Below, in pieces: positions 1 through 12,322 of a stretch of 64,000 nucleotides of DNA. The DNA comes from Melastoma dodecandrum (Eukaryota; Streptophyta; Magnoliopsida; Myrtales; Melastomataceae), in assembly GCA_029817715.1 (NCBI GenBank), contig JARUPY010000356.1, forward strand, positions 2,451,001 to 2,515,000, written 5' to 3'. Each line of letters begins with the position of its first letter. Position 1 is the first letter of the stretch. A program made the position numbers and the translations under genes. Under the pieces are notes generated by a model. It did not search any database. It saw only the letters and a list, made by a program, of their open reading frames with translations, and was not told the DNA's origin.

Positions 1-1540
1 CCTTTATGGATATCATTGAGATGCATGACGTAGAAATAGGTAGGTCTCCTTGGCTAGTCCAAGTGGTCCACCGACGAGAAGCCATCAACACGAGAAGCCA
101 TCAATGGTTGGAGATAAACCGTGGGGATCCAACTTGTTTAATGTTACATGAACAAAATTTGCTCATGTTATTTACATACTTTATTACTTTATGATCATGC
201 ATTTCCATTTATAAATTTACATTTGTAGAGAAAGAGCCACGAACTTTATAAATTACAAACCCTTATACTATGAATAAAGTTGGCTATAAGTGGAAGTACC
301 CTCAATTTTGAACCCTGACTTGGACTTATCATTATTCAATATTTAATTCAATTTGAATATTATTCTACTAATGTCTTGAAGAAACCTCGCTTACTACAAT
401 GTAGACTATATACAAGTTTTTTTTGTTAACTTATGTTTTTGAGAGAACTGAGAAATAGATGTTAGAGGAATAAGTGGAAACTTGGGTGAACGTGACACTA
501 AGCATAGCATTTCCAGGACAGTGAATTATTTCTTGGCGTGTTATAAATAAATTTTCAATTCGTTATTAAAAATAATATGTGGGCATAATTTATGGAATAA
601 TAATTTTTATTCTTGTGCAAGTATTAACCTTCTAAGTACAGTCAGAGGTCTATTCGAAATTAACGAATTCGGGCGGGAACCACGAAATGCGAAGAAATGA
701 AATGAAAATCGAAAAGGCCTTCCTCCCGCGGAGAAGTTTCAAACACAATCTCAGTGTCCGATTTCATATAGAATGGAATTTTAATATAGACTAAGTATGA
801 TTACTAAATTTTTTGAATTTCTATGGGTGACTGATTGCATGAGTAGGCTAAAGTAAGCTTACTTTCATTTACTAAATTTCGTTCGATGCCCGAAAGTGGT
901 TTAGGTTTGACCGATATACTTAGCATATGTTTAGTACAATTGAACGAGTTTTTATTAAATTTGTGTCAACAAACCCCCCAAAATATTGGATTAGTAAATC
1001 GTTAGTACAATGTACTAATAAAAGTAAGTGTGATAAAATATACCCAGAAAATATATGAAAAGACATGGGAATAAAAAGCTAAATTCTCTTCTTTGAATTT
1101 TGCTTGAGAATTTAAAATAAAAATGAAATAAATAAATAATAATATTATGTGGTATTTTTAATGGAGCAAAAAATGGCAGTTTTTAAAAATATTAACTTTT
1201 ACTTGCAATTTTTTATTTAAAAAAGCCAAATATCTTCCCCTGAGACAACAAAGTCAATAAATAGAGTAAAAAACACGGTTTTGACCAATAAATCGTTTGT
1301 TATCATTAATGGGTTATTTAGAGTTTTAAATTACATTATTTTTATTCTAAAGTCAGATTATTGTTAAAATATCGGATCAAATCGGTAGAAGAAGAAAGTG
1401 AAAATCTAATCACGGGACAACCTTATCTTATGGACTAAATTAAAAATAATACTATATTTAAGGACTAGAAACGTAATTATTATTTACACGGACTCCCCAA
1501 ATAATTGGATATTAAAAAGACTTACGAGGCGGAGTTGGAG
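1..1540. other. AT-rich intergenic sequence, no gene seen
   Basis: The stretch is AT-rich with many homopolymer runs and no reading frame that looks like a protein. I see no tRNA, no clear transposon ends and no tandem array. It precedes the purine-rich leader of the downstream kinase gene, so its last few hundred bases probably include that promoter, but no convincing TATA box could be assigned. Confidence 0.6.
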
Positions 1541-3053
1541 TTAGTCGTGCGTGGTCTGTGTTGTATCGTGGTATTGGGGAAAAACCGAGGAAGGAAAGAA
1601 AGGAAGGAAGAAGGCGACGGATTCCTCCTCCTTTGACTGGTAATCCCTCCTCCATCATCCTCCTTCAATCCTTCGTCTTTCGATCGTCGTCGTTCGATGG
1701 TTGACCGTGATCTCGAATCGGCCGGAGCCTCCTTTCGAGGGGTTGATCGTCCGTTTAGGGTTTCTTGAATTCCGTTTCGGGATTTATTTCCTTTATCGAC
1801 CTTGCGTTAAGGGAATACGGTGCTAGCTCGTCGATCGGTTCGCTTATGTTATCTGTGCGTGCGGTTTCCCGGATTGGTGGCTTGCAATTGTTTGTTTTCT
1901 TGTTGGAGTTCGTTGATTTTCTTTTCTGTCCTCCTATTACGATCCTGAAAGAAGGGAGTGACCGAGTGAGGATCTGGCCGTGGAATCTCGTGTGTTCTAA
2001 TCTTGGATTGCCGGAGATTGTGTCGAGGATGACATCTCTTTGATGTTTCTTGATTAGCGTGGTTTTCAATCTTTCCAGTGTTAATCTTAATGGTAAACTG
2101 ATGGTGGTGCTTCTCTTCAGATTACTGAGGATTCGGACTTTTGAGGGACTTCGTTTTTCTCGTCTGAAATATGGAAGAAGTGTGCCTTCGGTCCAGCTTC
2201 AATCAATCTGGTGACTTTCTTTTCCAAGGAGTGATTAATTGGCGGGTTGGTATGCTTGGGGACCTTCCTATGGCTTCGTTTCTCAATTTCACATAAGGGT
2301 TCGAGGCTCTTCATTCGTCAGCGTTGGAGGAAATCATTTCTGGTAATAGTCTTGGATTAATGTACATGCCCAAGTGTTTATTGTTACTATGCTTTAATAT
2401 GTAAGCTTTCAGTTGCTATATTCAACTTGTTATTTTTGCCTTGCTAATCAGTACAAAAGCACGAAAATTTCATGTTCGTAAAAATTTGATCTTGTTGCGG
2501 ACATGCTTCTAATATGAGCTTTCTGGTTGCATTTGCCAAGTTTTTAAAATGTTGCCATCATTGCAGGGCCAAAGTCTGTCATGGAAGTGTGGAAGATGGG
2601 AAATGGATGTCGGGGACCGTATGCTGCGTAGTTATGTTTTTCCTTGTGTGATCGGGGACTGTTAAGCTGGCTATGTGAAGACCTAAATCCTCATGTGCCT
2701 TTATGTGGGATATTTGAGGCAGTCTTTTTTTTCATCTCTGCATCCGTATGAGGATGCTTACAACTGTTTGTCATTCTGTCCGCTTGAACAAGTCTTCAAG
2801 CTTCTGCATTCATCTGGAGGGTGGCTTTAGAGTTTGTCTATCAAAACACTTAAGCGTCTGTGATCATCCATTGGATGGCAGAAAATTTGTGAAAGCTGTT
2901 GATCAACCTTGGGCTCTTCGCGCGTCCCACTAGTATTATGTGGAGTCTTCCTCAAGTGACTCCTGAAGAATAAATGTTACTTTTCTTTCTGTGGTCTTTT
3001 TCTTATTTTCTGGAATAAAGATAGAGCCCTCAGTGATCAGATTTGCAGCAAGA
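1541..3053 (+). promoter_or_regulatory. Probable long 5' leader of the MAK-type kinase gene
   Basis: Composition changes near 1540 from AT-rich to a GA- and CT-rich leader-like sequence, as is common at plant transcription starts. No reading frame here joins the kinase frame, which starts at 3054. A possible leader intron runs from a GT at about 2341 (after TTTCTG) to an AG at about 2566 (after CATTGC). Short upstream ATGs are present. The extent and the intron are inferences from composition and splice-like sites. Confidence 0.4.
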
Positions 3054-6000
3054 ATGGAGAGGTTAGCTGGTTTCTCTTGTTATTGGATATAAATGATTTA
3101 TGAGTTTTATTGCTCACTTTATGTGATATTTACAGGTTTAATTTCGTTAAAGAAGTCGGTGATGGAACTTTTGGGAATGTGTGGCGTGCTGAAAATAAAC
3201 AAACGGGAGAAATAGTGAGTTAACTAATGTGTAGAGAAAGATGAAACTCATAGCTTGGCTTTTTAGGATACTAACGTTACCAATTTTACAGGTTGCTATC
3301 AAGAGGATGAAAAGGAAGTATTATTCGTTGGAAGAATGCATAAACTTGAGAGAAGTGAAGGTACGAGATAGAGGATTATTACTTTCTAGTCACTTTCATT
3401 AGAATCTTCTTGAAAATATTTAGTTGCGTATATTTTGTTATTTCTTTATTATTGCTAAAACTAAAGATGGAAAACATCTGCAGTGTTTACAGAGGATGAA
3501 GCATCCTAACATAATCAAGCTTATTGAAGTCATTCGCGATATGAATATCTTGTATTTCGTATTTGAATACATGGTATGAGCTAGGCAGTTTGATCCCTCA
3601 TCCTTGGACTCACATTCTTTTATCTCACTTATACAAGATGGATTTTTTTAACCTGCTTGTTTTTCTCATTCTTTTTAAGGAATGCAATCTTTATCAAGCA
3701 ATGAAGGACAGAGAGAAACTCTTCTCAGAAGCTGAAGTCAGGAATTTGTGCTTTCAGACCTTTCAGGGTCTGGCGCATATGCATCATCGTGGATATTTTC
3801 ACCGTGACTTGAAACCTGGTATTTTACCACGAACTTTGCTATCTTCTTTAGTTTCAATTTTTGTATAAAAGCTCGAGCTTATGTTTTCTCCTTGTTTTTT
3901 TCTCGTAACGTTCTTTTGTATTATTTTGGTTGTGATATGCACCGTGGCAAAAAATTTTCGTTGTTTTCTGAATTGTCATGCTGTTTCTGGCAGAAAATCT
4001 TTTGATAACAAAAGGAACAGTGAAAATAGCTGATTTTGGTCTTGCTCGTGAAATCAATTCCACTCCTCCATATACAGAATATGTCTCTACTCGCTGGTGA
4101 GTGGTAGTTTCTTATTTTCATTAGCTCTGCCGATATTTCTCATTTTATTGCCACGCCTTTTGTTCTAAAATAATGAATTTAAGGATTTTTCTGATGTGGT
4201 CAACATCACCCAGGTATCGAGCACCTGAATTGCTGCTACAATCACAACTTTACAGCTCAAAAGTTGGTTAGTATTTGGACCGAAAGGTTCCTTGTTTGTA
4301 TTCTTTGCACCAACTTGGGGCTCACGTCTCAATTCTCATGCAGATATGTGGGCTATGGGTGCTATAATCGCTGAGATGTTGTCTTTTCGACCACTCTTTC
4401 CTGGTAGCAGGTAGATTTTCCTTTACCTGACCATATTTTTATTCAATTAAGTGCCAATCAACTTTATGGAATACAGTCTCTTCTCATGGTTTAGCCTACT
4501 ATCCTTGTGTACTTGTTAATATGGGTTAAGCAGGCAAATGTTGCATTGCCTCCTAACTTTGGCATATATGTTCATCATTGCTTGAGCGTTGTCATCAATG
4601 CAGTGAGGCAGACGAGATCTATAAAATATGCAGCGTACTTGGAAGTCCTACTTGGGAATCATGGAGAGAGGGTCTTATTCAGGCAAGGGATATCAATTAT
4701 AATTTTCCTCAGGTTAGAATCGTCTAATTGTCCATTAGGTGTCACTTGCATTAATGGAATATTGGGTTCTTTTTGTGGATTCTTCTTGTGGAACATGTTT
4801 TGCATCTTGTTTACATTTTATTGGAATTGTAAATTCTTATGAACTATTTTGTTTCAAAAAGTATTCTACAAATAAGAACATCAAGAAACTTCTTTTGTGG
4901 TTTGTTATTTCAAGACAACAAATGTTGTCAGTAACAACTGGCAATTGGCGGCCTGGGTCAGGCAAAATCACCCTGGCTGGCCATTGGCTGATGACCATGG
5001 CCGCAACATTGTTTGAGTTATCGTCTTTTGAAATATTAAACAAGTTTGTCAAACAGTAAATATTAAATAGAAAAGTGGTAGTGCTTTTCTGGAACCTTGA
5101 ATTCCATTTCTTTGTAAGAATCATTGTTCATCTGAGAAGTTAAAATGCAGCTTGCGGGGTGTCCATTGTCTGCATTGATACCTTCGGCTAGTGAGGATGC
5201 AATCAGCCTTATTTCGGTAAGTTAGGTTTCAATCATAAATTTCTATACAATTTATTAGAAGCTGTCTAAATTATTTAGTACATGTTTCCTGTTTATATGT
5301 TTAGGCACTTTGTTCTTGGGACCCTAATAGAAGGCCAACTGCATTGGAGGCTCTTCAACATCCCTTCTTTCAGGTGATGCATCGGGACCACTACTTTCTT
5401 TCCATGCTATAGATTCATTCGAAATTGGGCACTTATTTCTCTTGTTCATTGTGGTAGAGTTGTTATTACATCCCACCATCTCTTCGATCAAGAGTTGGAG
5501 CTATAGGGACAACTCCACATGGTATCTATTTGCTCCACTATTACTTTATTGGCAAAGTTGATATTTGCCTTAGATTAACTTAGTGCTGTGTTGCAGATGG
5601 AAACAGAGGATCTATCCAAGTGCAAAACGCTAAAAATTATGTTCCTCAGTCAAAGAATAGAACTTATGCGAACTGTGCTGTTTCTCCAAAAGCACAAGCT
5701 TTTAAATCAGGTATTGTGGGTTGGTTTTGGTAGTCACTTTGGTTGGACTGGGATCATCAATCTCTCATAGTTGAGTCATAACTGTTTCATCTGACATTTA
5801 AATTCTCACTCTGAAACTATTACAGGAGTGCAATCAAAGCTAATCATAGTGAATCAGGTGAGGCCTCGACTTTCTTACCTCTTGCATGTGGTTGTTTGTT
5901 TCTGATTTTCTTTCTTGACAGAATCCGATTATAATTCTCAATAATAAGAGTCACATGTGCTTGTTATGTCGAGGACACATCTGGGCAGTTGTTGTTGTGG

Positions 6001-6492
6001 TTCTCTTCATGATAATTTATGTATTTATTTTATTCCCTCTTAAACCAATCGTTCGCCTGCTACAGAACGGTCAGAGCAATGCCCTGCCTGAGGATGCAAA
6101 GAGAGATGAATCATCAGCCAGTGTCTTCCCCAGACAACTGAAGTATCAGCCTTCTGGAAAGATCAACCCAAGTAATTAGAATTCTTCCTTTCCTGCCCTA
6201 TGCTCATATGAGATATTCAGTCTTGAGAAAAGTGAGTATTTGAGCTTATCATCTCTCGCATTTACATGATTTACCAGATCCCGATAAGACATCATGGAGG
6301 GAAAGCGGAATTGCAGATGCAGCAGGGAAGTTGGCAAATATTAGCCTAGGCATTCCCAGAATGCCAATAAAGCAACACCTTCCTCCCCCGAGACAAGACG
6401 CGGGATGGTATGTCCGGCCCCTGGACAATCACCTTTGGCCTCCCGGTTTTCGACCCGGCCAAGCCTACAACACCAGGAAAGTTGCAGGATGA
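3054..6492 (+). CDS. MAK/ICK/MOK-type serine/threonine protein kinase (CDKF-4-like), 16 exons
   Basis: Exons by eye: 3054-3061, 3136-3214, 3292-3360, 3484-3573, 3680-3818, 3994-4096, 4214-4266, 4344-4410, 4604-4712, 5151-5216, 5305-5373, 5458-5521, 5597-5710, 5826-5857, 6066-6171, 6278-6492. All introns are GT-AG and the frame is continuous for 460 codons plus TGA. Visible kinase features: glycine loop GDGTFGNV near residues 10-17, ATP lysine in VAIK (residue 33), HRDLKP at 123-128 with PEN completed across an intron, DFGLAR from 142, and a TEY activation motif at 156-158 followed by VSTRWYRAPE. The kinase domain ends near residue 284; the tail of about 176 residues is basic and proline-rich. 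This matches the RCK (MAK) family, specifically the Arabidopsis At4g19110 type. The family phosphorylates Ser/Thr substrates; its plant targets are poorly defined. The 8-base first exon fixes the start, because ATGGAGAG splices directly to the family's usual N-terminus. It converges on ERD3. No defects seen. Confidence 0.93.
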
Positions 6493-7801
6493 GAGGCCCC
6501 AGCTACCTTGCAAGTGGGGTTGTCTGTTGAGCATCCCCACCACCAGGTACCGAGACTTCATATCTGAGAAATGTCCTCTGGTTTCTTATGTGCTTGTTGC
6601 CGTACAAAACTCCCCGTACTTTGGGTTTTCGTCGTCTCGTGGTTTTCTTAGCATGTCGCAGAAACTCGCTCGCCTCGTTGTCCAATGCCTTTTGTTTAAA
6701 TCTATAAGACCTGCTACTTACTATTGTGCATCACCCTCCCCTCATAATAATTACTTCATGTGGATTCCTCCAAAAGTAACATGGGTTGTTCGATCTCCCC
6801 TAACATGCAATTTGCCAATCAATTTTGGGTCCCAGAAACCGCGTTCAATCATGCACTAACTGTTATCATAATGATCTCTGCTTGTCTGTGAGGTGAGTAC
6901 TAATTTCAACCGGAAAACTCCACCTTTTTAAGTCTTTTGTTTCTCTAAAAAATCTTCCAAAAGTTTTATTACCCGAAATATATATTTTTAGCAGACATCA
7001 CGAATTTTGATTAAGATAAAAGTTTTCTTTTTATTTCGCCTTGATTTTGTACATACGTGGCCTTAATATTTTAAATTTTTTTATGATTTAATTATAATGA
7101 AACAAGTCCAATTTTTTTCATTTACGAGTGATTTTATTACGTGACGTAACTAATTTAAATTTAATTTTTATTGATGGGATAAAATATTGATTTGTGACCA
7201 TTTTATTATAAAACAAAAACCTTAAATCAACTAAAATTCGAGGACATATTTTACATATCGAATAAAAATTAAATTTAAATAAGAGTGGTCACACTTTGTT
7301 ATATTTGACTTACCGTGTTACAAATTGGTAATATTTGACTTATCATTTGATACGTAAAAGATTTAAAAGTGGAATGTAAAAAAGGACGTTCGACAAAGAG
7401 CTGGTAATAGAAAATTTACCTTCTTTCCCATGGTTTTCAAATTACATATTACAAAAGAAATCCCTGATTTAAACTTTTCAAATAGTTCAGTATTTAAAAA
7501 AAAAACCCTTGAAATCAAACTACTGCAGCTTAACTTTATGGAAGAGTCTGCGTTGATTCATGGAATAATTATACGGAGATAGACAAGAATTAACAGTGGA
7601 AAACCAAAAATACAAATAAATTGGCCGAAACTGACCAACATTATTTGGTGTGCTATAATCGTTTGTTGCTTCTTTTTGCCTAAAGAATCTGAATCAATTC
7701 GACTCCCCTCTCCTTGCCGTTGTATGTATGGCTTTCGGGACGTATCCAAACTTGTACACATCTCGGTGTCCCAATCGACGGAGGCGCCTGTCTTCCGTTG
7801 C
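6493..7801. other. Convergent intergenic region holding both 3' UTRs
   Basis: About 1.3 kb separates the stop codons of two genes transcribed toward each other. The first 350 bases remain relatively GC-rich and are probably kinase 3' UTR; 6950-7500 is strongly AT-rich. No protein-like frame and no transposon ends were seen. Confidence 0.6.
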
Positions 7802-10219
7802 TCATGAACTACTGCTGGACATATACCAAAGCTTCTTCTGGCAAATCAACAGTCGCTCCTTCTCGACGTTGTACTCTGTATCCTCCTTCCGGCATCCCCA
7901 CCTCATCCCCTTGGCGATGGTCGATATCGCGTTGATGAAGTAGCTCGACTCTCTGATGATCGCGTACCCATTCGGACGGAGGATCCGATCCATCTCCAGC
8001 AGCACGAATTTCATGTCGCATCTGCAAAAGAATCGAGCATGGACTCACGTTGCCGATGAATTGTGCATTTGATTGAGGTTAGTGGTGTGTCCTCGAAGCG
8101 CATTGTTACCTGTGACTCTCGGCGGTGAAGAGACAGTCCAGGTGAAGGAGGTCGTATGTTCGAGGGTACGTGGAAAACGCCTCGCACCTGCCAAGAACAT
8201 GGTCCGATTTCAGTCCATTGAAATTCATTTGATCAAATATCCGAGTACTAGGGATTCCACAAACCTACCAGTCATGAACGGTTCCAATGAGGCCGCGATC
8301 ATAAACTACGGTGAGTGTATTTGGCATGTAGGAGGAGACGACGTTCATGACCCAAACAGGGTCCTTGATCAAGGCCGCCGCAAAGCCCCCATAAACAGTG
8401 TTCATATCCATGACATTTCGTACCTTATCCGTTCCAATCGCGGGTACCAACTTCTTATAGTGCTCTGCACGAACATTCCACTTACTGTTATCATGTTTGA
8501 ATGCGTTGGCATTCCCACCCTGAATCTCGGAAATCCTCTCAGGAGTAATGTGCAGCCGCTCAGGCCATTTTGGCACTGATTTCACCGAAACCTTCTTGAG
8601 TTTTGGGTTCGGAACCACAACGCAAGGACGAAGAGGAGTGTACCAGGCAGAGTCCGGCTCGAGGCTGTCATCGCATTTTGGCGGGTATGAGTCAGGTTTT
8701 GAGAGCTGGTTGTAGCAGCTGTCGTTGGAAGATTTCTGCCACACTGCGATGTCTTCCTTCTTCTTGTACAGCTTGAAGCACATCGAAGTGAGAAGCTGCT
8801 GCAGCTTGTTGTAGTCTGATTTCTGGGCTTTGATGGTCGTGTTCCAGCCACGCCAGTGCCTCTGATAGTTAATCGGTGGCCCTGAGAGGACCCAAAAACC
8901 TCCCGGCCGCAGTATTCGGTGAATCTCAAGAAGGTAAACTCCACCTGCCAATACATATATGCCCCGATCAGATTGAGCCAAAACAATTATATTCTTGAAG
9001 CCTCTCGAGTATAAGAATTGGAGGAAATCAGCAAAACCTACAAAACCAGCTCATGACATTACCGAATTCAGTCCAAGGGATAAGGCATCTCGAGCAATGC
9101 GCCATGTCAAAGGAATTTGACGGGAAAGGGAGACGCTGGGTGGAGATGATGCCTAGTATCGCCGGGATCCCACGCTCCAACGCGAACTGGACTTGAGCCT
9201 CGTGGTTATCCCGGGGAGCGAGGGAAACAGTTAGGATCCCATGGTCCAACAAATCGCCTCCCCAGCTCGCAACCTTTTGGAAAGACAGATCGATGAGTCG
9301 TGGAATGGACAATGGTCTTCCGCGTAGCAACAGCTGACAGATCGAGAATTAAAAATATGAACTCACCCCACAACCTGTGTCGATAGCAGTGCGGATGGTG
9401 CCATCCTTCATTCCCGGGATCAGATTCTGCATTAGATTCACATAGGCACTGACACCATCCGGAAACATGGTCCCTCCTCCAGGGAAAAGGAACTTCTCGC
9501 CCTGTTTCTTCAGCCAATGTTGATTGGATTTCTCCTTGTTGATCCAATCATACGGGACATTCCTACGAACCGAAACAGAACGAAACCACCAGAAGAGATC
9601 AATCATTCGAATCCTGTGGCAGAATAAAACATCAAGCCGAAGAGAATGTTTTTAGTTAAACAACCTACCTGTACCAACATTCGTCCCTGCTCTTCGGCCA
9701 TCTGATCGGAGGCTTGTACCCATCTGGGGGAGGAACCAAGCATTCTTTCCGCTCGTGCGCTGGGGGACAGTGCCGCTCCATGAATGTGAGGCGGTTCATG
9801 CCGTACTTCCTCCATCTCTACATCAACCAACATTCACAGATCATTTCACAAACACCCGTCACTCACTCGACTTGCACACGATCCCAGTAACAAAATCTAG
9901 CAGCACTCAGCAATAATAATACCCTTGGATCCGTGCACGGAGTGTAGTCCTGATACTCGATGCCGCACTCCGGGAATTCAACAAACTTCAAATTAAGCAG
10001 GGTGACTGCGGTATCCTTCGGAGCCGGGACCGCCTTGGCTGGCAAGTGGACAACCTTAACATTACTCTGGGCGAAGAACTTGTCCTTCTGGGAACAGAAA
10101 ATCCCGCCGAGGTAGAAAGACAACCCGCACAAGACGACCACCGCGAACGTCACCGGGACGACCCTCGATTTCCTGTTGTGTTGCCCGCCTGGCTTCCCGT
10201 CCTTATCCTTATGCTTCAT
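7802..10219 (-). CDS. ERD3: ERD3/PMT21-type probable pectin methyltransferase, 7 exons
   Basis: Minus-strand exons from the start: 10219-9923, 9817-9669, 9562-9367, 9273-9063, 8944-8269, 8187-8110, 8021-7802. The joined frame is 608 codons plus TGA with GT-AG introns. The protein is a type II membrane protein: a short basic N-terminus, then one hydrophobic segment near residues 20-43 ([17 protein letters not shown]), which places the catalytic part in the Golgi lumen. The DUF248 methyltransferase region shows [12 protein letters not shown], the SAM-binding AIDTGCG (208-214) followed by VASWGGDLL, the CSRCLIPW block, and the second conserved half with [15 protein letters not shown] and [13 protein letters not shown]. 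The family is implicated in methylating cell-wall polysaccharide, probably homogalacturonan; Arabidopsis ERD3 (At4g19120) was named as an early dehydration-response gene. Length equals the family norm of about 600 residues. No lesions seen. Distinguishing it from close PMT paralogues rests on recalled similarity. Confidence 0.94.
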
Positions 10220-10480
10220 CCTCTCGTATTCACAAAATACTCTATATACTCCCGACCTGAATCAAACCCAATCACAAACCCGGATCACAGTTCGTTCCCA
10301 GCAAGGCAGTGAAGAAGATGAACAACAACCGGAGTACCAAAAGCAAGAGTTTGTAATAAAGAGGGACACGGAATCAGACAGATCTAAAAGCAAACCTCAG
10401 ACACTGTCACTTCCCCCCTCCCCTACTCTCCTTTTTTTATAGGACAGACCGAACAACTCATTGTTTTATATATATTTTCT
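10220..10480 (-). promoter_or_regulatory. Putative ERD3 core promoter and 5' leader
   Basis: Read on the minus strand, a TATATATAAAA box lies at 10475-10464, about 245 bases before the ERD3 start codon. Just downstream of it, 10440-10398, the minus strand is very G-rich (GGGGAGGGGGG core), which would lie near the transcription start or early leader. Position and spacing suit a plant core promoter; the assignment is inference. Confidence 0.4.
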
Positions 10481-11600
10481 TTCTTCATTAATGCTCTTGA
10501 GATCACATAATGTCTTTGGGGGGACCCCCTTGAAAAATCACCAAATCAGAAAAAACCCCACATTTCCTTTCCAAAAGTGACGAAGGAAAAAAAGGAAAAG
10601 ACCCCCACAAGATCCAAAACCCATTGGATAAAAAAACCAAACACCAACACAAAACACAGATACAGCTCAGGAAAGAGGAAGGATGAAGGAGAGGGAATGA
10701 GTCTTCGCTAAGTAGTAGTGAGTTTTTTTTTTTAATTTATCTTTTTTGGGATTCAACAGCTTCACGTGATTCCACGTTCCCAGCCCCCCAAAACATCAAA
10801 AACATCAAGATAAGAGAGAGAATCAAGACATGGACTCTACACACACACTACTACACAGTGATGTTCTTTGTTTTCTTTTTTGCTCCAATCTCTTTCTGTG
10901 ATAGCGAATTCAATCCGGGAATTTCGGGACAAATGAAGGTAAAAGCCATTGAATTCCTGGCACTGTGACCTCATAATGGAAGACCCAATTCCAACAATTC
11001 TACAATTCCACAGATCTAAAAGCATCAGGGTAAAGCAAAACGAGCGAAGAAATGGTTAAAACTAATGAGTGAAGGAATGAAAAGACTACTATAATGATGA
11101 TGATGATGATGAGGTAGTAGTAACAGGAGTAGGAGTAGTATGAGTAGGAAGACGGAGTTAAAATTATACCCTGTGAAAGTGTACGATGACAAACAGCAAA
11201 TCTCTGATAAGGTTCAGACAGGGGGGGGGGGTGTGGTTGTATTATTCCAAATAAAGGTTATTCCTTACTTGTTCCCTTTCCTTCTTCTTCTCCTTCTTTC
11301 TTCTTGAGATTGTTACTCTCACCCTTTTCCTCCAACCCAGAAGGAAAAAGAAAGATGGGATTCTTTGTTTTCCCCTCAGGATTGAATTTTTGGGCGAGAA
11401 CAGTGTTGGCTGTGAGTTGGTGCGCTTGTCTTTGAGGATGGACTCCGAGCCTTTGCGTGTTTCCATCCCCGATCCAGCTGTCATTTCCCTCGGTCTGTCC
11501 CATCTTTTCCGTGAAAGAAAAAGATAATAATAGCGATCAACTTTTTCTTTATTATGCATGGGAAATAAGGATAAATTTACTATTTTAAAGCTGTGTTTGG
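10481..11600. other. Upstream region of ERD3 with simple repeats
   Basis: Intergenic DNA with low-complexity patches: an A/C-rich stretch near 10520-10660, a TTT run near 10730, an (ATG)n microsatellite at about 11092-11113, and a run of eleven or so G residues near 11220-11231. CT/GA-rich sequence at 11270-11340 could be leader or promoter. No protein-like frame. A more distal ERD3 transcription start cannot be excluded. Confidence 0.5.
11092..11113. repeat. (ATG)n trinucleotide microsatellite
   Basis: About seven consecutive ATG/GAT units, then degenerate GTA/GTAGTA units to about 11145. Visible directly in the sequence; likely length-polymorphic. Confidence 0.85.
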
Positions 11601-12322
11601 GATTTCGGAAAGAAAATAAGGCTAGAAATATGGCAATATGGTAGACCCCACGAGAAAATTATTAAATATATTGATCAATATAATAATAGCTATTTGTTTT
11701 TATTAGGAGAGTTAGCATTCGGTATACACCACACGAACACGATCCGGAGTTTTTGTGTATATCTTATCATAATCGGTTCCTATCGTTATCGTGTTAAATC
11801 TTTATACAAAATATGTTAACAAGTTGTTTTTAGGTCCTGTTCACCTTAGTGTTAAGGCACAGTTTAATAAGATTTAATCAGAAAAACACATTTTTTCTAA
11901 GAGCTAAGTTTTTCGCGTTTATGAATGTTTATCGATTTCTCTTCTCTTTTGACTCGTGAGTCATTTTTATCGATTTTGTAATATTTATATAAACACAAAG
12001 TTGTTATGAACGCTAAGAAATGAAAATTCGTCTACAAGTGCACGATTATGATATACATTTAAAATTATTATTATTTTTTTCATAATTTATAAACTATCAT
12101 CGCTTAAATACATAAAATTAAATTAAATTATATATATATTTCTGTCAACCAGCACCAAGCTGGAGTCAAATATGACTAAAAATCATTTTTTAATTTTTTT
12201 GTCTTGAAATAAGCCACGAAAACATTTCTATTTCGAAAATCGGAAAACGAAAATTTTAAAAACTTTCTTGTTTTCGTAGAAACGGAATGGGCTGAAAATT
12301 TCTATGAAACCAAACGCGCCCT
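11590..12322. mobile_element. Possible MITE-like element with imperfect inverted ends
   Basis: The left edge reads GTGTTTGGGATTTCGG and the right edge, on the opposite strand, reads GCGCGTTTGGTTTCATAG. These are imperfect inverted repeats of the common plant 'GTTTGG' type. The interior is AT-rich and non-coding. I found no clear target-site duplication, so the limits are weak and the superfamily cannot be given. Confidence 0.25.

Noticed and set aside
3563..3868. Plus-strand frame of 101 codons starting within the kinase gene
   Set aside because: It reads through an intron into kinase exon 5; only 3680-3818 is coding.
6410..6859. Plus-strand frame of 149 codons after the kinase stop
   Set aside because: It overlaps the last kinase exon in another frame and continues into 3' UTR without family features.
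8073..8986. Plus-strand frame at 8073-8579 and alternate minus frame at 8582-8986
   Set aside because: Both are shadows of ERD3 exons 5 and 6, which have clear family motifs in another frame.
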